Assembly: GCA_035762085.1 (NCBI GenBank)
Contig: DASTPT010000108.1
Coordinates: 1 to 38,251 of the forward strand
Source of the DNA: HRBIN12 sp035762085
GTDB taxonomy: Bacteria > Actinomycetota > UBA4738 > HRBIN12
Length of the DNA stretch: 38,251 nucleotides
Direction: 5' to 3'
Each line of letters begins with the position of its first letter. Positions within the stretch are counted from its first letter, which is position 1. The notes beneath the pieces are model-generated. The model was not told the origin of the DNA. It searched no databases and saw only the letters and a program-made list of their open reading frames with translations. This document shows positions 1 through 8,446 of the stretch, one piece after another. Both the position numbers and the translations under genes were made by a program.

Positions 1-28
1 CGAGGTGCGAAGGCCCTGGTCACGGCCA

Positions 29-2125
29 CTATGGGCGTGCGACCGAGATGGACGTCCCGCTGCTGTCGCCGTCCGGGTCGTGGTTGTCGCCGGATGCGTA
101 GGACAGCCCCGACATCGCGATCGACACCACGCTGAACGTGACCCGCGCTCGCGAGGTCGCCCACCGCTTCGTGATCCTGCACGCGCCGTTCGAGTTCGTG
201 GTGCACGACACCGTTGTGGAGCTGGAGTTCCAGCGGGCCCGCACGAGGACGCCGGGGAGGGGAGCCTCGGCCTGGTCGTGCACCCGGACGGTCACACGGG
301 CCTCCCACCGCTTGGCGGTGACCTGCACGCTCGCGCCGTCGAGATCGCCGACGTGCATCGTCTCGGACGGTGGCGGGGGTGGCGGAGGCGGGGGCGGCGG
401 CGCGGAGCCGACGGGCCCGCGCGACAGGTCGAGCTCGAAGGAGCCGCCCAGGCCGTCGTTCGGGCTGTCGGCGAACGGGTAGACCTCGATCGTGTAGGTG
501 CCGGGGATCGTGGGCATCGCGTGGAGCGTCTCCTGCCGGCCGATCCCGCACTCGTTGCCGAGCGCGCACATGCTCTCGTCGAGGACGATCCCGGTGGGGT
601 CGATGAGACGGGTGTCCAGGTCGGGCGACCAGTTGTCGTCGAGACACCCGAAACCGGCGAAGTAGAACGTGCACTTGCCGCCGACCAGGATCGTCGCGGC
701 GATCGGCACCCCGAGGGCGTCGTCACCGATCGTGAAGGTATGGGTCCACAGCCCGTCGTCCGACACGCTCGCACTGACGTGGCTGTGGGCGGGGAAGACG
801 GTCTGGCCCGCCACGCCCCTCGCCTGGGCGGCCATCGCGTAGGCGTCGAGCAGGCCCGCGCCCCAGTCGTTGTCCTTGCCGGATGCGCCCCGGTCACGCG
901 CGGTGTCCTCGACGGCGGAACGCACCTGGGCGGGCGTCCAGCCGGGCTTCGCCTCGAGCGCGAGCGCGATGGCGCCCGCCGCGAACGGCGTAGCCATCGA
1001 GGTGCCTCCATACGTCACGTAGCCGGCGGCGGTGCCCTGCTCCGCCGCCGTGATGGTCACGCCGGGGGCGACCACGTCGGGCTTCACGCGTCCATCCAGC
1101 GTCGGGCCTCGGCTGGAGAAATGGGCGAGATGCACGCCGTCGGAGTGGTTCTGGGCGCCGATCGAGGCCGACCAGTCGGCGACCGCCCCGATCGTGATCG
1201 CGCCCATCGCGGCGCCCGGGGACCCGATCCAGTACGGCGCATCGCCCGAGTTGCCGGCGGCGACGACGGCGACCTTGCCCCCCTCGACGGCGGCGTTCAC
1301 GGCCGTGCTGAGCGCGTCCGTGCCGTCGGAACCGAGGAGCGATCCGAGGCTCATCGAGATGATGTCCACGGTCGGCCGGTCGGCGCACCAGCCGATCGCC
1401 GCGATGATGGCGTCCGTCGTGCCCGAGCCCTGCTTGTCGAGCACCTTCCCCGCGACCAGCGAGGCGCCGGGCGCGACGCCGCCGAACCGCGCCGCGTTGG
1501 CTCCGCCGCTCCCGTCACCCAGCAGGATCGACGCCACGTGCGTTCCGTGTCCGTGGTCGTCGTAGGGGACGGTGCCCGAGCCGACGAAGTCCCGGAACAC
1601 GATCGCCTTCGAGTCGAGCTGCTCGTGGTTCGGATCGACGCCCGTGTCGAGCACGCACGCCTCGACGCCGGCGCCGGTGAGGCCGAAGCCCCCTCGGGCG
1701 CGGTCGACACCGAAGTCCGCCCGCGCCGCATCCATCGTGGCTCGGACGGTGATGTTCGCCTCGACGCGCTCGACGCCGGGCATCCGGGCCAGCGCGACCG
1801 CCTGCCGGCCGGACACGGTGGCCGAGAACCCGTCGACGATCGGCAGCCGGCGCAGCACGCGGAAGGCACCGACGGCGCGCCTCGAGCCGGCGACGCCGAC
1901 GGTCCCGTCCGTGGTCACGACGACGTCGTAGCGGGTGTCGACGGGCTTGCCGCGCATCCTCGCCTCGAGCACGTCGCCGAGGCCGTTCCCGTTGACGTCG
2001 CGCAACGCTGCGACCGGAACCGCGGCCCGCCGCGGGTCGGGCGAGGACGCGGCCGACGCGGGAGCGGCCATCGACGCCGCGAGCGTCAGGCACAGCGCGA
2101 GCGACAGACCGAGCGAGCGACGCAT
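29..2125 (-). CDS. Secreted subtilisin-like (S8) serine protease with C-terminal Ig-like domain
   Basis: This 698-residue protein is probably an extracellular peptidase. A signal peptide spans residues 1-25, with a likely cut after Ala-Ser-Ala. A propeptide of the I9 type follows (residues 64-128, with an FSATVSG stretch). The peptidase S8 domain covers about 145-435. The triad is visible: Asp160 in VLDTG, His193 in HGHGTHVAS and Ser376 in GGTSMATP, with oxyanion Asn292 in AAGNSG. Residues 440-572 resemble a P-domain-like jelly roll. A run of eleven prolines (576-586) then links to an Ig-like domain with paired cysteines, ending in a DNHDPDGDSSGT motif known from other secreted proteins. The ATG start has GAGGAGG 9 bases upstream. 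A -10-like TATCCT lies at 2157-2152. Reading upstream of this ATG is open but has no signal peptide, so the shorter start is preferred. Confidence 0.93.
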   Translation of the reverse strand: MRRSLGLSLALCLTLAASMAAPASAASSPDPRRAAVPVAALRDVNGNGLGDVLEARMRGKPVDTRYDVVVTTDGTVGVAGSRRAVGAFRVLRRLPIVDGFSATVSGRQAVALARMPGVERVEANITVRATMDAARADFGVDRARGGFGLTGAGVEACVLDTGVDPNHEQLDSKAIVFRDFVGSGTVPYDDHGHGTHVASILLGDGSGGANAARFGGVAPGASLVAGKVLDKQGSGTTDAIIAAIGWCADRPTVDIISMSLGSLLGSDGTDALSTAVNAAVEGGKVAVVAAGNSGDAPYWIGSPGAAMGAITIGAVADWSASIGAQNHSDGVHLAHFSSRGPTLDGRVKPDVVAPGVTITAAEQGTAAGYVTYGGTSMATPFAAGAIALALEAKPGWTPAQVRSAVEDTARDRGASGKDNDWGAGLLDAYAMAAQARGVAGQTVFPAHSHVSASVSDDGLWTHTFTIGDDALGVPIAATILVGGKCTFYFAGFGCLDDNWSPDLDTRLIDPTGIVLDESMCALGNECGIGRQETLHAMPTIPGTYTIEVYPFADSPNDGLGGSFELDLSRGPVGSAPPPPPPPPPPPSETMHVGDLDGASVQVTAKRWEARVTVRVHDQAEAPLPGVLVRARWNSSSTTVSCTTNSNGACRITKRWATSRARVTFSVVSIAMSGLSYASGDNHDPDGDSSGTSISVARP

Positions 2126-2151
2126 GACGTTCCTCCTCGAGGGATGGGTCG

Positions 2152-2157
2152 AGGATA
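2152..2157 (-). promoter_or_regulatory. Putative -10 box of the subtilase gene
   Basis: On the minus strand this reads TATCCT, 26 bases before the protease ATG, with the ribosome-binding site GAGGAGG between. No good -35 hexamer is visible. This is an inference from a TAnnnT match and spacing only. Confidence 0.35.
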
Positions 2158-2286
2158 GGGGTGGATCAGTGCGCGGTCGATAGGACCTAGGTCGTAGGAA
2201 CACGCGCCCCGTCCGGCTCGATCGAAGGCCCGACCTGCAGCGTTCGGCCGGTGCGACGCGTCTCCACGGTCGGCCGTCGTCTCGGG

Positions 2287-2292
2287 TATCGT
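2287..2292 (+). promoter_or_regulatory. Putative -10 box giving a leaderless transcript
   Basis: TATCGT ends 7 bases before the ATG of the repeat protein at 2300, and no purine-rich ribosome-binding site lies between. That geometry places the transcription start at or next to the ATG. A -35 element is not evident. Confidence 0.4.
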
Positions 2293-2299
2293 CCCGCGG

Positions 2300-3217
2300 A
2301 TGACGACGACGACGATCCGACGAGCGGTGCTGCTCGCGCTCGCGCTCGCGCTGGTCGTGCCGGCGCGGGCGCTCGGCGGCGAGCAGCTCGATCCGAACCT
2401 CGGCGACGAGGTGCTCGGCAAGGCGGGGGGCGTGCGGTACGCGTCCGACTCGACGCCGTACGCGATGAGCGGCTACGGGGAGGTGGACGTGGGCTGCGGG
2501 GGGACCCGGTGGCACCTGCTGGGAGGCGGGACGCGAGCGGACGGGCCCTTCGCGCAGGCGTGGCTCGGCTCGAACCGGCCGCTCGACCACGACGACGTCG
2601 ACCTCGCCGGAGACGACGGCTGGAAGGGAGCCGGCTACGGACCTGCGGGCGCCGACGGGCTCACCGGATACAGCGCCTGCGTTCGGGACCGCGCCGTCCG
2701 CTATCGGCGGGTGGAGGTCGCCGACGACGCGACCGCCGACCGCACCGGCACGATCGACTGCGGTGGCGACCGCTGGCATCTCGTCAGCGGCAGCGCGACC
2801 ATCGCCCCGACCGGGAGCTGGACGCACTCCTCCTACCCGGTGGACGGCGACGACCCGGACCGCGCGCCCGACGACATCTGGACCGCACGGGTCTACGACG
2901 CGGTCGATGGGATCGGCGGGTTCGCGGCGTACGCCGTGTGCGTGAAGGGCACGGACGTGCGGTACGTGAAACCAGCCGTCGTCACGATCGCGGCGGGGGC
3001 GTCGGTGCGGCGGAGCGCCCCGTGTCGGAACGACGAGCACGTGGTGGGCGGGGGCGCGCGGCTGAGCGGTCCCGCGGACGAGGCTCGGCTGGTCGCGAGC
3101 GTTCCGTACGACGACGGGGACGCCGACGTGGCCCCGGACGACGGCTGGCGGGTCGAGGCGGACAACCTGGCCGGCGACGGCAAGGCGCTCAGGGCCTTCG
3201 CGATCTGCCTCGGCTGA
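2300..3217 (+). CDS. Secreted protein with three ~60-residue Cys/Trp repeats, function unknown
   Basis: The 305-residue protein begins with a signal peptide (about 1-27, Leu/Ala-rich core, PARALG). The rest is three copies of one unit. Each copy starts with Cys, continues as a W/V-H-L-type strand into GGG/SGS, has an Asp-rich stretch ending DDGW or DDIW, and closes with a second Cys in A-x-C. The cysteine pairs are 66/127, 154/214 and 242/303, a spacing of about 61 residues each time, which suggests one disulfide per repeat. The protein is probably exported and disulfide-stabilised. I do not recognise an enzyme motif. It is divergent from the secreted protease, with a 174-base shared intergenic region. 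The start is supported by a -10 box 7 bases upstream instead of a ribosome-binding site. Confidence 0.8.
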   Translation: MTTTTIRRAVLLALALALVVPARALGGEQLDPNLGDEVLGKAGGVRYASDSTPYAMSGYGEVDVGCGGTRWHLLGGGTRADGPFAQAWLGSNRPLDHDDVDLAGDDGWKGAGYGPAGADGLTGYSACVRDRAVRYRRVEVADDATADRTGTIDCGGDRWHLVSGSATIAPTGSWTHSSYPVDGDDPDRAPDDIWTARVYDAVDGIGGFAAYAVCVKGTDVRYVKPAVVTIAAGASVRRSAPCRNDEHVVGGGARLSGPADEARLVASVPYDDGDADVAPDDGWRVEADNLAGDGKALRAFAICLG

Positions 3218-3313
3218 ACCGGCTGCGACGAGCCCGTGGCCCGCGCGGCCGGCCGCTCAGGGTCGGTGGGGGCTCGTGCCGATACCTCTCGGGGATACCG
3301 GGAGGAGCCGGGC

Positions 3314-4138
3314 ATGGCCGAACGCAGGAACCGAGGCCGCGAGCTGCGAGCGCTGTGGGCGACGCTCGCCGTCATCTGCCTGCTCGGGGCCGGGGCCGCG
3401 TACGGCGCGACCCGATACCTCCAGAGCGAGCTCGAGGCCGACGCGACCCAGGACGCCCGCAAGCTGACGAACGAGGTGCTCGAGCCGCTGCTGTCCGCGA
3501 AGGAGGTGTCGGCCCCGATCCGCGGCGACCACTACGGCGCGCTGCTCGCGGAGGTCCGCGAGCGGGTGCTCGCCGGGCCGATCACGGGGATCCGTCTGTG
3601 GGCGCAGGACGGCACGGTCCTGTTCTCCGATGACCGGCAGATGGTCGGGGAGCGGGAGGCGAGGATGCGCGGGGACGTCTACGCCTCGATCGCCGGCTCC
3701 TCGGAGAGCGTCGTGGAGGGGGACGAGTTCCACACGCTCACATCGATGCGCGTCGGCCAACCCCCGACCATCGTGACGGCCGAGCTGATCCGCTCGCACG
3801 CGGCGATCGTCGAGGAGTCGCGGGAGCAGTGGTACCCGTGGGTCGGCCGAGGGCTGACCGCGGCGGGGGTGCTCGCCGTGCTCTGGGTCGTGACCGCGAT
3901 CGCGTTCTCGGTGGTCGGCGTCGCGCAGGCCCGCCGCGCGGAGCACCGGAACCCCGAGGTCGCCGCGCCGCCCGCTCGCGCCGAGCGCGTGACGGCGCAC
4001 GTCGCCGCCGCCCCGGTGGCCGCCCCGGGGCGTCCGGCGAGCGACGAGGATCTGCCGGCCTACATGCGGCCCGGCTTCCGCGAGGAGGTCGAGGCGCGCC
4101 GTCGGATGGAGATGGAGGGCATGTCGGCCGACAGGTAG
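3314..4138 (+). CDS. Two-helix membrane protein with a histidine-kinase-like extracytoplasmic sensor domain but no kinase
   Basis: This is a 274-residue protein with one transmembrane helix near residues 15-35 and another near 180-205. Between them lies an extracytoplasmic domain of about 145 residues containing DGTVLFSDD, a sequence style common in the sensor regions of actinobacterial histidine kinases. After the second helix there are only about 70 residues, Ala/Pro-rich and then DEDLPAYMRPGF with a charged tail. No HAMP, HisKA, HATPase, GGDEF or methyl-accepting domain follows. The start ATG has GGAGGAG 6 bases upstream. An in-frame extension of 26 codons upstream is possible but lacks support. 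It could be a sensor that works through a partner protein, or a remnant of a kinase. Confidence 0.75.
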   Translation: MAERRNRGRELRALWATLAVICLLGAGAAYGATRYLQSELEADATQDARKLTNEVLEPLLSAKEVSAPIRGDHYGALLAEVRERVLAGPITGIRLWAQDGTVLFSDDRQMVGEREARMRGDVYASIAGSSESVVEGDEFHTLTSMRVGQPPTIVTAELIRSHAAIVEESREQWYPWVGRGLTAAGVLAVLWVVTAIAFSVVGVAQARRAEHRNPEVAAPPARAERVTAHVAAAPVAAPGRPASDEDLPAYMRPGFREEVEARRRMEMEGMSADR

Positions 4139-4265
4139 CCCGAGAACCGCGCCATCGGCCGCGGTGGGCTACGCCGTAGGGCGAACGGGCCACGGCACGC
4201 GTGTGATGTCCTCCGGCCCCCCGATCACAGACGCTCGACCCATATCCCTGGAGCGCGCGCGGCGC

Positions 4266-4271
4266 TACCGT
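4266..4271 (+). promoter_or_regulatory. Putative -10 box for the small ORF at 4300
   Basis: TACCGT lies 28 bases before the GTG at 4300, and GGAGG (4289-4293) sits between them. The preceding intergenic bases (4139-4265) show nothing else I can name. Confidence 0.3.
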
Positions 4272-4299
4272 CGACCCACCTGCGGAACGGAGGAAGACG

Positions 4300-4527
4300 G
4301 TGACCATCACCGGAGACACGAGCCCGGCGCGTACCTGGGGCGCTCTTCGGCCCGCGCCGAGGATGTTCGAGTCCCCGGTGGGCGCGCGGGTCCACGTCAT
4401 CGAGCCCGGACGGCGGCCGTGGGAGGGGACCGTGTTGGGGATCCGGCTCGGTCTGCGGTGCTGGTACCTGCAGATCGCGCGCGACGACGGCCGCGTGCGC
4501 TCCGTCGCCGCGCATCACGTCGCCTGA
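4300..4527 (+). CDS. Small hypothetical protein (75 aa)
   Basis: The ORF begins with GTG preceded by GGAGGAAG at 6-7 bases and by a possible -10 box, so it has its own expression signals. Residues 25-75 read as a short all-beta stretch, V-G-A-R-V-H-V-I-E through to HHV, with a W-Y-L-Q strand. This would fit a small SH3-like barrel, but that is a guess from the residue pattern. No family is recognised. Its last 13 bases overlap the 3' end of the convergent flavoprotein gene. It could be spurious, although the ribosome-binding site argues against that. Confidence 0.5.
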   Translation: MTITGDTSPARTWGALRPAPRMFESPVGARVHVIEPGRRPWEGTVLGIRLGLRCWYLQIARDDGRVRSVAAHHVA

Positions 4528-5600
4528 GCCGCCGACACGGACCGCACGACGTCGTGCCACGCGGCGGGCGTCAGCAGCCCCCGATGGTGGAAGAACACCG
4601 TCTGGGCGAGGGCGCGGAACCACCGGCTGTCGAGCGCCGCGTCGATGAGCGCGTTCGGCGGCCCCGAGTCCAGGCCGATCCGCATGGCCCGCTTGGCGGG
4701 GGAGCGGCGGTAGGCGCTCGCGAGCGCGCGAGCCGGTGACGGCCCGCCGTCCAGGAGGTGTCCGGCGATCGCGAGCCCGGCGAGCCGCCCCGACCGCAGC
4801 GATGAGTGGATCCCGCCGCCCGTGAGCGGCGACACCAGCCCCGCGGCGTCGCCGACCAGAAGGACGTCGCGTGACGCGAACGGCCGCACGGGTCCGCCGA
4901 CCGGGATCGGGCCGCCGCGCCGCCCGATCACTCGCGCCGCGCCCAGGTCGACGACCCGCGCGACGCGGTCGACGAAGGCCTTCAGGTCGGGCCGCTCCGG
5001 CCGCCGGGAGGCCAGCCCGACTTGCGTGATGCCGACGCCCGGGACGATCCAGCCGATGTAGCCGGGCGCGAGACGGGAGTCCAGGAACACGTGCAGCCGG
5101 TCGTCCAGGCTGCCGGCGCCCTCGAGCTCGAGCTCGACACCCGCGAGGAACGAGCGGTTCGTCCCGAGGCCGGCGCGCCGCGCCACCCGCGATCGTGGGC
5201 CGTCCGCGCCCACGAGGATCCGGCCGCTGCGCTCGCGCGGGAAGGGACGACCGCACCGGATCTCGGCTCCCGCGTCCTCGGCCCGGCGCGCGAGGTCGCG
5301 CAGGATCGCTCCCGTGTCGGTCGCGAGGAAGTAGTAGCCGGGCGCATCCAGGTCGATCCATCGCAGCGACGGCCCGTACAGTCGGACGCCGCGGATCTTC
5401 CGGGTCGCCTCGAGCGGCAGGTCCTCCTCGTCGGCGACCTCCTTCACCAAGAGCCCGGTCGTGTGGACGGCGTCTCCGAGGTCGCGCTTGCGCTCCCACA
5501 CCACCGTCCGGAGCCCACGTGCGGCGCAGGCCCGCGCGCACGCCAGGCCGGCGAACCCGCCCCCCACGATCTCGACGTCCACCTCGGCGGTCCAGCCCAC
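4515..5600 (-). CDS. NAD(P)/FAD-dependent oxidoreductase, geranylgeranyl-reductase family
   Basis: This 361-residue flavoprotein has an N-terminal FAD-binding Rossmann motif (IVGGGFAGLACA, about residues 11-22), an acidic end of the second strand (VVWERK), and the second FAD motif LLVGDAAGLVSPLTGGGI near 265-285. These place it in the geranylgeranyl-reductase/halogenase-like group of the PHBH fold. Members reduce isoprenoid chains or act as monooxygenases, and the substrate here cannot be read from sequence. No obvious membrane segment is present, so it is probably cytoplasmic or membrane-peripheral. The start is uncertain: GTG at 5600 is used, and a second in-frame GTG six codons later directly precedes the Rossmann strand. 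It converges on the 75-aa ORF with a 13-base overlap. Confidence 0.85.
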   Translation of the reverse strand: MGWTAEVDVEIVGGGFAGLACARACAARGLRTVVWERKRDLGDAVHTTGLLVKEVADEEDLPLEATRKIRGVRLYGPSLRWIDLDAPGYYFLATDTGAILRDLARRAEDAGAEIRCGRPFPRERSGRILVGADGPRSRVARRAGLGTNRSFLAGVELELEGAGSLDDRLHVFLDSRLAPGYIGWIVPGVGITQVGLASRRPERPDLKAFVDRVARVVDLGAARVIGRRGGPIPVGGPVRPFASRDVLLVGDAAGLVSPLTGGGIHSSLRSGRLAGLAIAGHLLDGGPSPARALASAYRRSPAKRAMRIGLDSGPPNALIDAALDSRWFRALAQTVFFHHRGLLTPAAWHDVVRSVSAAQAT

Positions 5601-5756
5601 ACCGCTGCTCTACCGTGCGGGGGGGCGACGGCGCCAGAGGCGTTGCAGGCTCGTGACGGGTTCGCCACACGGATGCCACGCGTGACCGTCGCGTTTGCCC
5701 AACCGCTGCCGGTCGTGGAAGTATCGGAACCTTCCCGACCCCCCGAGGAGGTGCCC

Positions 5757-7304
5757 ATGGGTTCCCGTGCGCGGCCCCGAGGCATGCTGGTCCGGTCCAT
5801 CACCCTGGCGCTGGCGACCGGGCTCGTCGCGGCTCCGACCGCCGGAGCAGACGACGGTTTCCTGACGTCCGAGCCGGAGATGCTCGCACTGAGCGGATCG
5901 GCTCCCGCTGGCTCGTCCCTGAAGGCGCTGATCAGCAGCGGGGACGTGATCGATGGGTTCGAGTTCCAGGGCATCCCCGACGGGATCGGCGTCATGCCGG
6001 GTCCCGGCGGGAGCGCCGTGGCGTTCGTCAACCACGAGGAGTCCCGCGTGCCCTTCCAGGGCCAGGCGGACTTCCAGGACGCCTCGGTCTCTCGGCTGAC
6101 GCTCAATACGACGCCGGGCGATCACGAGGGCGCGGTGCTCGACGCCTCGGTCGCGATCCCGGCGAGCGCCGGGTTCATCCGCTTCTGCTCCTCGACGATG
6201 GTCGGTCCGGCCGAGGGCTTCACCCGGTACACGTACCTCACGGGCGAGGAGTCGAACGACAACCTCGACGTGCCGACGGGCGCGCCGTACGGACCCGACC
6301 CCTCGATCGCCCCCCAGCGCGAGGCGGGGCTGGCGGTGATCCTCGACGGCGAGACCGGTGAGTACGCGGCGGTCCCGGGCATGGGACGGCACAACCACGA
6401 GAACGTGACCGCGGTGCCGGGCGGATGGGACCAGATCGCGCTGATCTCCGGCGACGACACGTTCAGCGCCCCGTCCTCGCAGCTGTACCTGTACCTCGCG
6501 GATTCCGAGAGCGACCTGTGGGCCGACCACGGGAGCCTGTGGGCGTTCCGCGTCACGCGGACCGACGAGGGCAAGGTCGATGCCGCCGACCCGTTCAACG
6601 GGGCGAACGACTACGGCGACATCGAGGATGGCGACGACTGGAAGGGCCGCTTCATCCGCGTCCCGACGAAGATCGCGAAGGGGCTCACCGCGCAGGAGCC
6701 GCAGGCCGCGCTCGAGGACTGGTCGAACCGGAACAACGTGTTCCAGTTCGTCCGCGTCGAGGACATCGACTACGACCGGAACGACCCACGCGTCATCTAC
6801 TTCACGGACACGAGCACGACGCGCGTCGTCCCGAACCTTGACACCGGTCGGCTGATGCGCGCCTCGTCCGGTGCGGGGCTGTACGACCGGGGCCGGGTGT
6901 TCCGGATGGAGTTCGACGAGGACAACCCTCGGCGCGTGACCAGCTTCTCGATCTTCCTGAACGGTGACGCCGGCGAGCCGAGCGTCCCCGGCGGCCCGAT
7001 CCTGTCGCCGGACAACCTCGGGACGAGCGAGAACAGCATGATGGTCCAGGAGGACGCGACGAACGCGAAGGTCTGGATGTACGACTTCTCATCGGAGACG
7101 TGGGCCGTCGTCGCGCAGGTGACCGACTCCCAGTCGGAGTCGAGCGGCATCGTCGACGCCTCCGAGTGGTTCGGGCCCGGCGCGTGGCTGCTGGACGTCC
7201 AGGCGCACAACCCGGCGCTGTTCGTCGAGCAGCAGCAGATCGGTTCCACCCTGTTCAAGCAGGAGGCCGGACAGTTGCTCCTGATGAAGATCCCGGGCAG
7301 CTAG
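5757..7304 (+). CDS. Secreted PhoX/DUF839-family protein (putative phosphatase)
   Basis: The 515-residue protein has a signal peptide (about 1-32, ending TAGA). The mature region resembles DUF839/PhoX-type beta-propellers: an early FVNHEES block, then TYLTGEESN, GMGRHNHENV, a VIYFTDTSTTR strand and NSMMVQED. In PhoX enzymes acidic and histidine residues in such blocks hold calcium and iron and cleave phosphomonoesters. The spacing here is suggestive, not proof of activity. No twin-arginine pair is seen in the signal peptide, which is unusual since canonical PhoX is Tat-exported. The ATG has GAGGAGG 6 bases upstream. The reading frame is open far upstream, but that part is antisense to the flavoprotein gene. 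A strong hairpin follows the stop codon. Confidence 0.8.
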   Translation: MGSRARPRGMLVRSITLALATGLVAAPTAGADDGFLTSEPEMLALSGSAPAGSSLKALISSGDVIDGFEFQGIPDGIGVMPGPGGSAVAFVNHEESRVPFQGQADFQDASVSRLTLNTTPGDHEGAVLDASVAIPASAGFIRFCSSTMVGPAEGFTRYTYLTGEESNDNLDVPTGAPYGPDPSIAPQREAGLAVILDGETGEYAAVPGMGRHNHENVTAVPGGWDQIALISGDDTFSAPSSQLYLYLADSESDLWADHGSLWAFRVTRTDEGKVDAADPFNGANDYGDIEDGDDWKGRFIRVPTKIAKGLTAQEPQAALEDWSNRNNVFQFVRVEDIDYDRNDPRVIYFTDTSTTRVVPNLDTGRLMRASSGAGLYDRGRVFRMEFDEDNPRRVTSFSIFLNGDAGEPSVPGGPILSPDNLGTSENSMMVQEDATNAKVWMYDFSSETWAVVAQVTDSQSESSGIVDASEWFGPGAWLLDVQAHNPALFVEQQQIGSTLFKQEAGQLLLMKIPGS

Positions 7305-7324
7305 CCGAGGCCGAGCGTGGGAAC

Positions 7325-7356
7325 GGGACGGCCGGGGGCACACCCCCGGCCGTCCC
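7325..7356 (+). terminator. Perfect 14-bp GC-rich hairpin after the PhoX-like gene
   Basis: GGGACGGCCGGGGG pairs perfectly with CCCCCGGCCGTCCC around a CACA loop, 21 bases after the stop codon at 7304. No T-run follows, so it would be a GC-only terminator or 3'-end stabiliser. The next gene's ribosome-binding site starts about 10 bases later. Confidence 0.65.
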
Positions 7357-7377
7357 CCGAGCGACCGGAAGGGTGGG

Positions 7378-8185
7378 ATGGGTGAGCGGGTCGACATCGG
7401 CGACGTCCGGGTCTGGGTCGAGCGCCGGGGCCAGGGACCGGACGTCCTGCTGATCGGGGGTCTCGGGGACCCGGCCGAGGCCTGGCAGCCGCAGCTCGAG
7501 GGGCTCGCGGACCGTTACCGACTGATCGCCTTCGACAACCGCGGGGCGGGACGGTCACCGCCTCCCGAGGGTCCGCTCTCGCCGGCCACGATGGCCGACG
7601 ACGCCGCCGCGTTGCTGCGGGCCCTCGAGGTCGGGAGCGCGCACGTCGCCGGGTTCTCGATGGGGAGCGCCATCGCCCAGGAGGTTGCGCTCCGGCACCC
7701 CGGCCTCGTCCGCAGCCTGGTCCTGGTGAGCACCTACGCGCGCATGGATGCGCTCGCCCGCGCTCAGTTCGCGTTCTGGCGATGGCTGCCGGAGGTGGCG
7801 CCGAGCGAGAGAGCCTTCTACGAGGCGTTCTTCACCTGGGTGTACACGCCGCGCGCGCACGAGGACGGCTCGGTTCCGACGTTCGTCGAGGAGTCGCTGG
7901 CGTTCCCGCACCAACAGTCGCTCGAGGCCTTCCGGGCGCAGATCGATGCCTGCACGGTGCACGACACCCCTCGATCGCCTGTCGCAGATCGCCGCGCCCA
8001 CGCTCGTCGTCTCCGGCGAGCTCGACATCCTGTTCCCGCCGCGCTACGGGGCCGCCGTCGCCGAGCGGATCCCGGGCGCCCACTTCGAGATCTGGCCGGG
8101 CGAGGCCCACCAGCCCTTCCAGGAGGCGCCGGACGTGTTCAACGCTCGCATCGACGCCTTCTGGCGCGAGGTCGAGGAGGCTTGA
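7378..8185 (+). pseudogene. Alpha/beta-hydrolase (enol-lactonase-like), broken by a 1-base frameshift
   Basis: Two frames together encode one complete alpha/beta-hydrolase of about 268 residues. The first frame gives the oxyanion-side strand (LLIGGLGD), FDNRGAGRS and the nucleophile elbow GFSMGSA (Ser94). Near 7967-7970, after IDACTVHDT, the homology jumps frame and continues as LDRLSQIAAPTLVVSGELD (acid Asp) through WPGEAHQPF (catalytic His) to the stop at 8183-8185. Deleting one C from the CCCC run at 7967-7970 restores the whole gene. The uncorrected first frame would run to 8238 with a meaningless Arg-rich tail into tRNA-Leu. The family resembles 3-oxoadipate enol-lactonase-type hydrolases, but the substrate is unknown. 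The cause may be a sequencing error or a true mutation. GGAAGGGTGGG precedes the ATG. Confidence 0.85.
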
Positions 8186-8219
8186 ACCACCGGCCGGACC
8201 GACGCCGCAAGTCAGAAGG

Positions 8220-8302
8220 TGCGAGAGGGGGGAGTTGAACCCCCACGCCCTTTCGGGCACCGGATCCTAAGTCCGGCGCGTCTGCCGTTCCGCCACTCTC
8301 GC
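8220..8302 (-). tRNA. tRNA-Leu (UAG anticodon)
   Basis: On the minus strand the 83-base sequence starts GCGAGAGTGGCGGAAC and pairs GCGAGAG with CTCTCGC. The anticodon arm is CCGGA-CTTAGGA-TCCGG, anticodon TAG. A long variable arm (TGCCCGAAAGGGCG) marks a class II tRNA. The T arm is GGGGGTTCAACTCCCCC. The discriminator is A. The genome continues CCT, so the full CCA is not encoded. Confidence 0.95.
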
Positions 8303-8422
8303 GTGGGCTGCTGCGACCAGCCTAGCGCCCCACGGCAGCCCGGCCGAGTGCGGCGACCTGTTTGTCGGGACGGCCCGACGTCGGGCAAGCTCCATCCGCG
8401 GGTCGAGGAGAGGAGCGAGGCC

Positions 8423-8446
8423 ATGGAGCGCGGGGTGCTGCGATGA
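8423..8446 (+). other. Possible 7-residue leader peptide overlapping the next start codon
   Basis: ATG at 8423 sits 7 bases after AGGAG (8411-8415) and encodes MERGVLR. Its TGA overlaps the ATG of the oxidoreductase as ATGA. The larger gene's own start has no ribosome-binding site at proper distance, so translation might be coupled through this mini-ORF. An 11-base direct repeat (GTGCTGCGATG) occurs at 8435-8445 and 8449-8459. Expression of the peptide is inference. Confidence 0.3.

Noticed and set aside
5..2158. Very long open frame opposite the subtilase
   Set aside because: It is an Arg/Gly/Ala-rich antisense shadow caused by high GC. The minus frame has a signal peptide, catalytic triad and ribosome-binding site.
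2126..3040. Upstream extension of the subtilase to a 1003-residue protein
   Set aside because: The extra residues lie antisense to the secreted repeat protein, are Arg-rich and would place a signal peptide in mid-protein.
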